A DNA stretch of 64,000 bases, taken from contig CAZJHH010000003.1 in the NCBI GenBank assembly GCA_964545875.1, forward strand, positions 305,605 to 369,604, given 5' to 3'. The stretch's first letter is position 1; each line of letters begins with the position of its first letter. This document shows, in pieces, positions 34,532-41,861 of the stretch. Below the pieces are notes generated by a model. That model had not been told where the DNA came from. It made no database searches and saw only the letters and a list, made by a program, of their open reading frames with translations. The position numbers and the translations under genes are program-made. The DNA comes from DAIPKP01 sp964545875. GTDB lineage: Bacteria > Synergistota > Synergistia > Synergistales > Aminiphilaceae.

Positions 34532-37500
34532 CTTCAAGAGCTTCGGCAGATCTCACGACCTGGAGCTGCACCCGGGGTTTACGGGAATTGTGGGGCCCAA
34601 CGGAAGCGGCAAGAGCAACCTTCTCGATGCGCTGCGGTGGGTTTTGGGAGAGAACAACCCCTCCCGTCTCCGAATTACCCGGCAGAGTGATCTCATCTTC
34701 CAGGGCAGCCTCTCGCTTCCTCCGGGAAACCGGGCCATGGCGCGGATACGTCTTCAGGGGGAGGAGGAGAACTGTTTCCTCTCCCGAACGGTGGACGAGA
34801 GCGGAGGCACCGTGGAAATCGACGGGGACCGGAGCCGTTTGGGAGATCTCGACGAGGTGAAACGGGAGTGGCACCTCGAAGGAGAGCGGTTTGCCTTCAT
34901 CGGCCAGGGAGAAGTGGCGGAGATCGTGCGTCAGCGCCCCAAGGAACGCCGCCTTCATCTGGAATCCCTTTTCGGCATCGACCTCTACCGCAAACGCCGG
35001 GACGAAGCGGCGGGGCGTCTCGAAGAAGCCCTGGGAGAGCTCAGAAATCTCGATATGCTTCTGGGGGAGCTTTCCGCCAGAAGGGAGCTCCTTCTTCCCG
35101 AAGCCGAAGTGGCCCGGAGGGCCCGGGAATTTACCGAGGAGCTGCTTTCCTGGCGCCGTCGCTTTTACTGGGTTCGCCGGCGGGATCTGGAGAGCTCCCT
35201 GGAACGCATGGAAAACCTCGGCGCTTTCCAGGAGGGACGGAAAAAACTTCTGCAAAGCTGGATTTCCCGTTGGGAATCCTACCTCAAACTTCAGCAGGAT
35301 CAGCTCGGAGAGCTTCGCAGGCGTTTCGGCCATCGGGAGCTTCTCCTCGGAAGCCGGGGGAGCGATCTCGAAGGAGTGAAACGCCGTATCGCCGGAGTGG
35401 GGGCGGGATTTTCCCGAAGCCGGGAAACCCTGAAAAACCTCGACGGGGAGCTCCGGTCCGCCCTTGAGGAGAGAGCCGGACTGGAGGAGGAGATGCACCT
35501 CCAGGAGGAAAATCTCAGGAGCCTCCAGGGGCAGGAAGAAAACCTTCGGCGAGAGTACGAAGAGGCCAAAGAGGCTCTCCAGGGGCGCATGCTTTCCACC
35601 AATGCGGTGCTCCAGGAATCCGAAGAAATCCGGCGGTCTCTGGGGGCGTGCGAGGCCGAAGAGAGCACCCTGAAGGGGCGTCTCCAGGGGCTTGGAAAGC
35701 GCTTTCGCAAGCTCGGGGAATCCCTGGGGGCAGAACATGCGGCTCGGGAGGAAAAGCACGAAATCTTTTCGAAACTCTCCCTCAAGGTAGAGCGGCTGCG
35801 AAAGGATGCCCAGGAGGCGGTGGTGCGTCATGGAGACGCCTACGCCCTCTGTCAGGGAGCTTTGGGGGATCTGCGCCGGGAGGAACGTCTTCTCCGGGAT
35901 GTGGAGGGGCGCCTGGAGGATCTTCGGGATCGTCTCCAGGGGGGCATCTATCCCTCCCCGGTACAGCATATTCTCGGAGCCTGCAAGCTCGGCCGCCTTC
36001 GGGCGAATCCCGTGGTGGCAGCGGAAACCTTCGAAGTTCCCCCGGAGTATCTTCAGGGAATCGAATCCTACCTCGGAGGAAGGCTCTTCTGGCTTTTCGT
36101 GGGAGATCTCGAAGAGGCCCGGCTCTGCATAGAGCAGCTTCGAAAGAGCAACAAGGGACGGGCCACCTTTCTTCCCCTGGAACAGGCCCGGAAAAGAAGC
36201 CCTTTGCGAAACCTTTCGCTTCCCTCCCGGGGAATCTGCGGATGGGCGGCGGATCTCATCACTCCCAACCCCGCATGGGAGCCCTGCGTGATGCACCTTC
36301 TGGGAGATTTGCTCCTGGTGGAGGATTACGCCACCGGAAGCGCTCTCGCCCGGGGGCGTTCCTCCTTTCCCCTGGCCACTCTGGAGGGAGATGTCTTTCT
36401 TCCCTCGGGAACCGTAAGCGGCGGAAGCACCCGATCCAAAGAGGGGGCCATGGCTCTGCGGCATGCCTTGAAGGAGGCGGAAAAAGATCGGGAAGAGCAC
36501 GCCCGAGCTGTGCAGGAACTTACCTGGAGTGCCCGGGAGGCGGAAGACCGGGAGCGGCATGCGGCGGAAAAGAGAGATTCCCTGGGAGAGGAACTGCGGA
36601 CTTTGGAGGCCCGGTTCGCCTTGGCGGAGCAGGAATATCAGGGATGCTGCCGCCGTCATGCCCAGGTGGAGGCGGAACATGGGGAAGTCCGGGAACTTCT
36701 TGGGGAAAGCGGAAAAAGAATAGGCCGCCTGGCCTCGGAAGAGAAAATCCTCCGGGAGCGTCTGGAAAACCTTCCTCCCATCGCGGAGGAGCTCGAAGAG
36801 GAGCGCAAGGTGCTGGAGCTTCAGAATGCCCTCGCCCTGGGGGAGGAACGCCGGAAAAACGGAGAAACCCTCGTGGAGGGACAACGGAAAAAAATCCGGG
36901 ATTTCCGGAACCACCTCGAAAAAATCCGGCAACAGCGGGAGGCCATGGAAAATCAGGTGCGGAAGGAATACCTTCAGCTTCAGGAGCTCGGCCGGGAGTA
37001 CCGAACGTTCTGGGAGGAGCGGAAAAAGCACGCCCTCTCCCGGGAGGAGGAACGAACCGCCATGGAGCTTCTCGAAAGCCGCATGGACCGGGGCAAGGAA
37101 AAGAGAGAATCCGCCCGGGGACGGTATGGAGAGCTTGAACGGAGCATGCTGCAACTCGAAAACCAGAAGAGAGAGATGCAGCGGGAGCTGGAAGATCTGA
37201 TTTCTCTCTGGGAGGAGGAGTTTCCCTACGAGGAAAGAGCCTCTCTTGGGGAAGAGGATCCGGAAGAAGAGAAGGATCACGAGGTTCTTCGCCGAAAAAT
37301 CCGGTCTTTGGAACGGGAGATTCGCAATCTGGGAGATGTGAATCTCGGGGCTCTCTCGGAGGTGGAATCCCTGGAAGAGCGTATCGGTTTTCTGGAGGAA
37401 CAGATCGAGGACGTCCGGAAGGGCTCCGAAGAGATGCGCACCTTTATCCGGGAGACGGATCGTCATGCGGGAGCTCTCTTTGCCAAGGCCCTGGAGGATA

Positions 37501-37955
37501 TCGACCTTCGCTTCAACGGGCTTTTTCAGCGCCTTTTCGGAGGCGGAGAGGCCCGGCTTTCCTTCGGAGGATACTCCGGGGGCGAACTGCCTCCGGAAGA
37601 GGAGATCTGGGATGCGGGGGTGGAGGTCGTGGCCCGGCCTCCGGGAAAACAGCCTCAGCACCTGGGGCAGCTCTCGGGGGGAGAGCAGTCCCTTACGGGA
37701 ATATCGCTGCTCTTTGCGGCCATGGAAATTGCCGGGGTGCCTCTGGCGGTGCTGGATGAAGTGGATGCCGCCCTGGACGAGGTAAACCTGCAGCGTTTCG
37801 CCCGGCTTGCCCGGGAGTATTCCGAGAGGCTTCAGATGATCGTCATGACCCACCGGCGCTACACCATGGAGAAGGCGGATCTTCTCTACGGCGTTACCAT
37901 GTCCGAGCCTGGGCTTTCCCAGGTAGTGGGGGTACGTTTGGAGGATTGGGAATGA
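34503..37955 (+). CDS. smc: Chromosome segregation protein SMC
   Basis: A ~1150-residue condensin ATPase. The N-terminal head has FKSFGRSHDLEL and Walker A GPNGSGKSNLLDALRWVLGE. Two long Glu/Arg-rich coiled coils (about residues 160-480 and 650-1000) flank a hinge near 500-640 (GRLRANPVVAAETFEVPP, FVGDLEEARLCIEQL). The C-terminal head carries the ABC signature LGQLSGGEQSLTGISLLF and Walker B VLDEVDAALDEVN. TTG 34503 is the likely start, 10 nt after AAGGAG and directly before IAQLHLRNFKSF; ATG 34464 would add 13 residues of unrelated sequence. It overlaps rng by 29 bp. scpA and scpB are not in the window. Confidence 0.94.
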   Translation: MFIAQLHLRNFKSFGRSHDLELHPGFTGIVGPNGSGKSNLLDALRWVLGENNPSRLRITRQSDLIFQGSLSLPPGNRAMARIRLQGEEENCFLSRTVDESGGTVEIDGDRSRLGDLDEVKREWHLEGERFAFIGQGEVAEIVRQRPKERRLHLESLFGIDLYRKRRDEAAGRLEEALGELRNLDMLLGELSARRELLLPEAEVARRAREFTEELLSWRRRFYWVRRRDLESSLERMENLGAFQEGRKKLLQSWISRWESYLKLQQDQLGELRRRFGHRELLLGSRGSDLEGVKRRIAGVGAGFSRSRETLKNLDGELRSALEERAGLEEEMHLQEENLRSLQGQEENLRREYEEAKEALQGRMLSTNAVLQESEEIRRSLGACEAEESTLKGRLQGLGKRFRKLGESLGAEHAAREEKHEIFSKLSLKVERLRKDAQEAVVRHGDAYALCQGALGDLRREERLLRDVEGRLEDLRDRLQGGIYPSPVQHILGACKLGRLRANPVVAAETFEVPPEYLQGIESYLGGRLFWLFVGDLEEARLCIEQLRKSNKGRATFLPLEQARKRSPLRNLSLPSRGICGWAADLITPNPAWEPCVMHLLGDLLLVEDYATGSALARGRSSFPLATLEGDVFLPSGTVSGGSTRSKEGAMALRHALKEAEKDREEHARAVQELTWSAREAEDRERHAAEKRDSLGEELRTLEARFALAEQEYQGCCRRHAQVEAEHGEVRELLGESGKRIGRLASEEKILRERLENLPPIAEELEEERKVLELQNALALGEERRKNGETLVEGQRKKIRDFRNHLEKIRQQREAMENQVRKEYLQLQELGREYRTFWEERKKHALSREEERTAMELLESRMDRGKEKRESARGRYGELERSMLQLENQKREMQRELEDLISLWEEEFPYEERASLGEEDPEEEKDHEVLRRKIRSLEREIRNLGDVNLGALSEVESLEERIGFLEEQIEDVRKGSEEMRTFIRETDRHAGALFAKALEDIDLRFNGLFQRLFGGGEARLSFGGYSGGELPPEEEIWDAGVEVVARPPGKQPQHLGQLSGGEQSLTGISLLFAAMEIAGVPLAVLDEVDAALDEVNLQRFARLAREYSERLQMIVMTHRRYTMEKADLLYGVTMSEPGLSQVVGVRLEDWE

Positions 37956-38695
37956 TACGAAGCGGGGTGGACGATTTTCTGTACGGAGCTCTCCGGCTGG
38001 AGCAACCTCTCCGGGGATACCGGGTGAACATGGACTCGGTGCTTCTGGCCTCCTTCGCCAGAATTCGCCGGGGAGACCGGGTTTTCGAGCTCGGCTGCGG
38101 CAGCGGAGCGATCCTTCTCATTCTCGGCTGGCGGCATCCGGAAATAGCCTCTCTGGAGGGTATCGAAATTCAGGAGGAGATGGCGGAAATGGCCCGGAGA
38201 AATGCCCGGATCAACGGAATGGAGGAGCGCATTTCCATCACCTCCGGGGATCTTCGGAGCCTCCGCCCCCGGGGCGACGGAGGGAGCTACTCCGTGGTGG
38301 TGGGCAACCCTCCCTACGACGAAAAACACCGAAGCCGCCCCTCCCCCGTATCGGGCCAGGCGGTATCCCGTCACGGAGCGGCCTGTACCCTGGAGGATGT
38401 TCTTGCCGGGGCCTCCCGGAGCCTTACCCGAAAAGGGCGGTTCTACACGGTTTTCCGGGCCCGCCGGCTGGGGGAGCTCCTGGTAGGGCTTCTCAAGGTG
38501 CAGCTTCAGCCGAAACGGCTTCGGATGGTACACCCCGATCCGGCTTCGGAAGCCACGGTGGTACTGGTAGAATCTCTCAAGGAGGGGGGGCCGGGTATGG
38601 TGGTGGAACCCCCTCTCTGGATTCGCGACCGCCGGGGAGCCTTCTCTCCGGAGTATCTCTTTGCCTACACCAAGGAGGGATGGACATGCCCCTGA
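37952..38695 (+). CDS. TrmN6/YfiC-like SAM-dependent methyltransferase
   Basis: A ~247-residue Rossmann methyltransferase. It begins with the family segment DDFLYGALRLEQPLRGYRVNMDSVLL, then the SAM motif VFELGCGSGAILLILG, acidic motif II (GIEIQEEMAEMA) and the N6-adenine/amide motif VVVGNPPY. This set resembles tRNA1(Val) adenine-37 N6-methyltransferases and their relatives, but the exact substrate cannot be fixed from sequence. ATG 37952 overlaps the smc stop as ATGA and is 7 nt after GGAGG; TTG 37946 is less likely. Confidence 0.82.
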   Translation: MIRSGVDDFLYGALRLEQPLRGYRVNMDSVLLASFARIRRGDRVFELGCGSGAILLILGWRHPEIASLEGIEIQEEMAEMARRNARINGMEERISITSGDLRSLRPRGDGGSYSVVVGNPPYDEKHRSRPSPVSGQAVSRHGAACTLEDVLAGASRSLTRKGRFYTVFRARRLGELLVGLLKVQLQPKRLRMVHPDPASEATVVLVESLKEGGPGMVVEPPLWIRDRRGAFSPEYLFAYTKEGWTCP

Positions 38696-39507
38696 CGGTG
38701 GTGCCCACTCCCATCGGCAACCTGGAGGACATTACGCTTCGGAGCTTGCGCGCCCTGCGTTCTGCGGATATCATCGCCTGTGAGGATACCCGGAGAACCC
38801 GGATCCTCTGTACCCGGTACGCCATAAAAAAACCTCTTCTCTCCTACCACGAACACAACGAACGGGGGCGAACGGAACAGATCCTCGAATATCTCCGGGA
38901 AGGAAAGCACGTGGCCCTCGTCTCGGATGCGGGCACTCCCGGAATTTCGGATCCCGGGGAGGTTCTTCTTCATGCGGTGATCCACCAGGGCTTTCCCCTG
39001 GAAATTCTTCCGGGAGCCACCGCCCTCATTCCCGGGCTACTCTACTCGGGGCTTTCGTCGCGGCCCTTTCTCTTTGCGGGATTTCTGAGCGACAAAAGCT
39101 CGGCGAGAAAAAAAGAGATCCAGGATCTGGAGCCTCTGGAAGCCACGCTTCTCCTCTACCTTTCTCCCCACAAGGCCCTGGCCCATCTTACGGATCTGGA
39201 AGCTCTTCTGGGAAATCGTCCCGCCGCCCTGGTGCGGGAAATCAGCAAGATCCACGAGGAAGTACGGCGCTCCACCCTGGGAGAACTTCGGAAGGAGGCG
39301 GAACAAGCCCCCTTTCGAGGAGAGCTGGTTCTCGCGGTGGAAGGCAAAAAGAAGGAAGAAACCTCCCCGGACCTTTGGCAGCGGAGAATGGAGGAGCTTC
39401 TTTCGGAAGAAATCTCCCCCAAGGAAATTGTCCGGGAAATTTCCGAAGTCTACGGAATTCCTAAAAACGCCATAAAAAACGCGCTTTTCGCAAGAAAGAG
39501 CCGTTAA
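38686..39507 (+). CDS. rsmI: 16S rRNA (cytidine-1402-2'-O)-methyltransferase
   Basis: A 273-residue tetrapyrrole-methylase-fold enzyme that methylates C1402 in the ribosomal P site. Clear signatures are VVPTPIGNLEDITLRSLRAL, ADIIACEDTRRTRILC, VALVSDAGTPGISDPG and LPGATALIPGLLYSGL. ATG 38686 is chosen because GGAGG (38674-38678) lies 7 nt upstream; ATG 38680 would be too close. It overlaps the preceding methyltransferase gene by 10 bp. Confidence 0.95.
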   Translation: MPLTVVPTPIGNLEDITLRSLRALRSADIIACEDTRRTRILCTRYAIKKPLLSYHEHNERGRTEQILEYLREGKHVALVSDAGTPGISDPGEVLLHAVIHQGFPLEILPGATALIPGLLYSGLSSRPFLFAGFLSDKSSARKKEIQDLEPLEATLLLYLSPHKALAHLTDLEALLGNRPAALVREISKIHEEVRRSTLGELRKEAEQAPFRGELVLAVEGKKKEETSPDLWQRRMEELLSEEISPKEIVREISEVYGIPKNAIKNALFARKSR

Positions 39508-39522
39508 AGGAGGATTTTTGCA

Positions 39523-41448
39523 ATGAGCGAGAGATTCTATATCACCACCCCCATCTATTACGTGAACGACGTTCCCCATATCGGTCACGCCTACACCACC
39601 GTGGCGGCGGACGTTATCGCCCGGTATCATGCCCTGCGGGGGGAGGATTCGTACTTCCTCACGGGTACCGACGAACACGGGCAGAAGATTCTTCGTTCCG
39701 CCGAAGCCAAGGGGATGACCGCCCAGGAGCTGGCGGACAAAACGGTGGTGAATTTTCAGGAACTCTGGAAAGTTCTGGGAATCCGGCACGACGACTTTAT
39801 CCGCACCACCGAGAAACGCCATGAAAAAGTGGTGCAGGCCATCTTCTCCCGGCTCCTGGAACAGGGGGACATCTACAAGGGAACCTACGAGGGACTCTAC
39901 TGCGTACCCTGCGAAACCTACGTTCCCGAGGCCCAGATGGGAGAGGGGCAGACCTGCCCCGATTGCGGGCGCAAGCTGGAGAAAATGACCGAGGAAAGCT
40001 ACTTCTTCCGGCTCTCCAAATATGCGGAGCCCCTTCTGGAATACTACGAGAACAACCCCGAGGCCATTCTTCCCAAGGGGCGGCGGAACGAAATCGTGAG
40101 CTTTCTCCGGGGAGGCCTTCTGGATCAGTCCATTTCACGCACCACCATCCGCTGGGGGGTTCCCGTTCCCGGAGACGATCGCCACGTGGTCTACGTATGG
40201 TTCGATGCCCTCATCAATTACCTCTCCGCCCTGGACTATCCCGAGGAAGGCGGAAAGTGGCAGACCTACTGGCCCGAAGTGCACCACCTGGTAGGAAAGG
40301 ACATCATCCGGTTCCACTGCGTCATCTGGCCCGCCATGCTCCTCGCCCTGGGGCTCAATCCCCCCCGGCGGGTCTTCGCCCACGGCTGGTGGACCGTGGA
40401 GGGAGAAAAAATGTCCAAGTCCAAGGGAAACGTGGTGGACCCCTTCGAAATGGTGGATCTCTACGGAGCGGACGCCTTCCGGTACTTCCTCCTTCGGGAG
40501 GTACCCTTCGGCGTGGATGGAGATTTCTCCGAAAAGGCCCTGGTACAGCGTATGAACAGCGACCTCGCCAACGATCTGGGGAACCTGCTCAACCGTACTC
40601 TTCAGATGATCGAAAAGAACTGCGGGGGAACGATTCCTCCGGTGGATCGGGAGGAGCCTCTGGACGAAGAACTGCGGAAGGTGCTGGAGGAGACCGTCAC
40701 CGCTCTGGACGGGCACATGGAGCTTTTCGCCTTCGACGAGGCCCTCAAGGATCTTTGGAGCCTGGTGCGCCGGGGCAATAAATACATCGACGAAACCATG
40801 CCCTGGAAGCTCGGCAAGGACGGGGATCTCCCCCGGCTGAATACGGTGCTGCATCACCTCTGCCAGGTGCTCCGAACCGCGGCGATTCTGGTATCTCCCT
40901 TTATGCCCGAAACGGCCCGGAAGATGGAAGAACAGCTGGGTCTTCAGAATATTTTCGAGGCGGAAAAATCCCGTTTCCGCTGGGACCAGAATATTACGGG
41001 GGCTTCGGTGAACAAGGGAGAGGTTCTCTTTCCCCGGGTGGATCTCAAACTCTGGGAAGAAGAAAAGGCCGCCCGGGACATGAAAAAGGGACTTCTTCCC
41101 GATCCGGGAGACCACGAAGACGAAATCTCCATCGAGGACTTCAAGAAGGTGGAAATGCGGGTGGCCAAAATTCTCCAGGTGGAGGCGGTGAAGAAGGCGG
41201 ACCGGCTCTACAAGCTTCTGGTGGATCTCGGGTACGAGCGCCGCACCATCGTCTCCAGCATCCGGGAGTTCTTCACTCCCGAGGAGCTGGAGGGAAAAAC
41301 CATCATTCTCATCTGCAATCTCAAGCCCGCCAAATTCCGGGGCATCGAGAGCCACGGTATGCTCTGCGCCACCGAGAGCGAAGACGGCAAAATTCTTTCG
41401 CTCCTTACCCTGGATACGGAGTTGCCTCCGGGAAGACGGGTGCATTAA
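39523..41448 (+). CDS. metG: Methionyl-tRNA synthetase
   Basis: A 641-residue class I synthetase charging tRNA-Met. The HIGH motif appears as HIGHAYTT, and KMSKS as GEKMSKSKGNVVDP. A single zinc knuckle is present (YCVPCETYV, then CPDCG). The C-terminal EMAP-II-like tRNA-binding domain is fused (FKKVEMRVAKILQVEAVKKADRLYKL, IVSSIREFFTPEEL). The ATG follows AAAGGAGGATTTTTGCA. Only 27 bp separate its stop codon from the first terminal repeat of the restriction-modification island, so the island sits immediately behind this operon. Confidence 0.96.
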   Translation: MSERFYITTPIYYVNDVPHIGHAYTTVAADVIARYHALRGEDSYFLTGTDEHGQKILRSAEAKGMTAQELADKTVVNFQELWKVLGIRHDDFIRTTEKRHEKVVQAIFSRLLEQGDIYKGTYEGLYCVPCETYVPEAQMGEGQTCPDCGRKLEKMTEESYFFRLSKYAEPLLEYYENNPEAILPKGRRNEIVSFLRGGLLDQSISRTTIRWGVPVPGDDRHVVYVWFDALINYLSALDYPEEGGKWQTYWPEVHHLVGKDIIRFHCVIWPAMLLALGLNPPRRVFAHGWWTVEGEKMSKSKGNVVDPFEMVDLYGADAFRYFLLREVPFGVDGDFSEKALVQRMNSDLANDLGNLLNRTLQMIEKNCGGTIPPVDREEPLDEELRKVLEETVTALDGHMELFAFDEALKDLWSLVRRGNKYIDETMPWKLGKDGDLPRLNTVLHHLCQVLRTAAILVSPFMPETARKMEEQLGLQNIFEAEKSRFRWDQNITGASVNKGEVLFPRVDLKLWEEEKAARDMKKGLLPDPGDHEDEISIEDFKKVEMRVAKILQVEAVKKADRLYKLLVDLGYERRTIVSSIREFFTPEELEGKTIILICNLKPAKFRGIESHGMLCATESEDGKILSLLTLDTELPPGRRVH

Positions 41449-41475
41449 AGCGAAGGAGGGAGCCCTTTTTGTTGT

Positions 41476-41761
41476 AAAGCGGTTTCACCAATGATGTGTC
41501 ATGTGCTGTTTCACGGAGCCTCCGCGTATGTGTCCCCTCTGCGACGCGAGTGGTCGAAACGCTCCCTTGCTTTGCTGCTCCGGTCCGTCGCCTCAGATGC
41601 GCCATCCGTGGCGCAGCTGAGGCTTACCGGCACGTCCTGTGCCGGCACCGGCCCTCCGGGACGCAAAGCCGCCCTCGCCGACCACTATGGTCGCTGCCGG
41701 GAACACACAAGCTCCGGCTCCTGGAGTTCATAGAGTGCCATAGAGCAACGAGAACCGCTCT
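41476..41761 (+). repeat. Left copy of the ~285 bp MITE-like flanking element
   Basis: It begins AAAGCGGTTTC and ends GAACCGCTCT, an imperfect terminal inverted repeat. The reverse complement of 48178-48462 aligns along its whole length; shared blocks include ATGATGTGTC, GAGCCTCCG, TCCCTTGCTTT, CGTCGCCTCAGA, GGCACGTCCTGTGCCG and GCTGCCGGGAACACACAA. It has two stable hairpins. No convincing gene is present: open frames on this strand are conserved between copies but look like by-products. Confidence 0.75.
41590..41645 (+). other. Two adjacent hairpins inside the left flanking element
   Basis: Hairpin 1 (41590-41623) pairs GCCTCAG with CTGAGGC and TGCGCC with GGCGCA around ATCCGT, with an A/G internal mismatch. 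Hairpin 2 (41627-41645) pairs CCGGCAC with GTGCCGG around GTCCT. Both recur in the right copy with compensatory stem changes. Confidence 0.65.
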
Positions 41762-41835
41762 ATGGTCGCACCTCCGGACACATCGCTCCGGCTCTTGGAG
41801 TCCGTGCAGTACCGCATGTCGGCGAAAACCGCTCT
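41762..41835 (+). repeat. Second, partial copy of the element's 3' end
   Basis: ATGGTCGCACCTCCGG, then ACACATCGCTCCGGCTC and TGGAGT, repeat in imperfect form the stretch at about 41687-41735 (ATGGTCGCTGCCGG, CACACAAGCTCCGGCTC, TGGAGT). The copy also ends in the terminal motif GAAAACCGCTCT (41824-41835). It fills most of the space between the left element and hsdR; I see no promoter consensus here. Confidence 0.5.
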
Positions 41836-41861
41836 CATAACGAATTTCCGGGGGGTTGAAC

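Noticed and set aside
34263..37853. An 1196-residue minus-strand open frame opposite smc
   Set aside because: Same reason: the Glu/Arg-rich coiled-coil codons of smc lack antisense stops. The reverse product is low-complexity Leu/Pro/Phe-rich.
41496..41840. Arg-rich 114-residue + strand frame in the left flanking element as a gene
   Set aside because: No ribosome binding site, skewed composition, and the region is better explained by conserved hairpins and terminal repeats.
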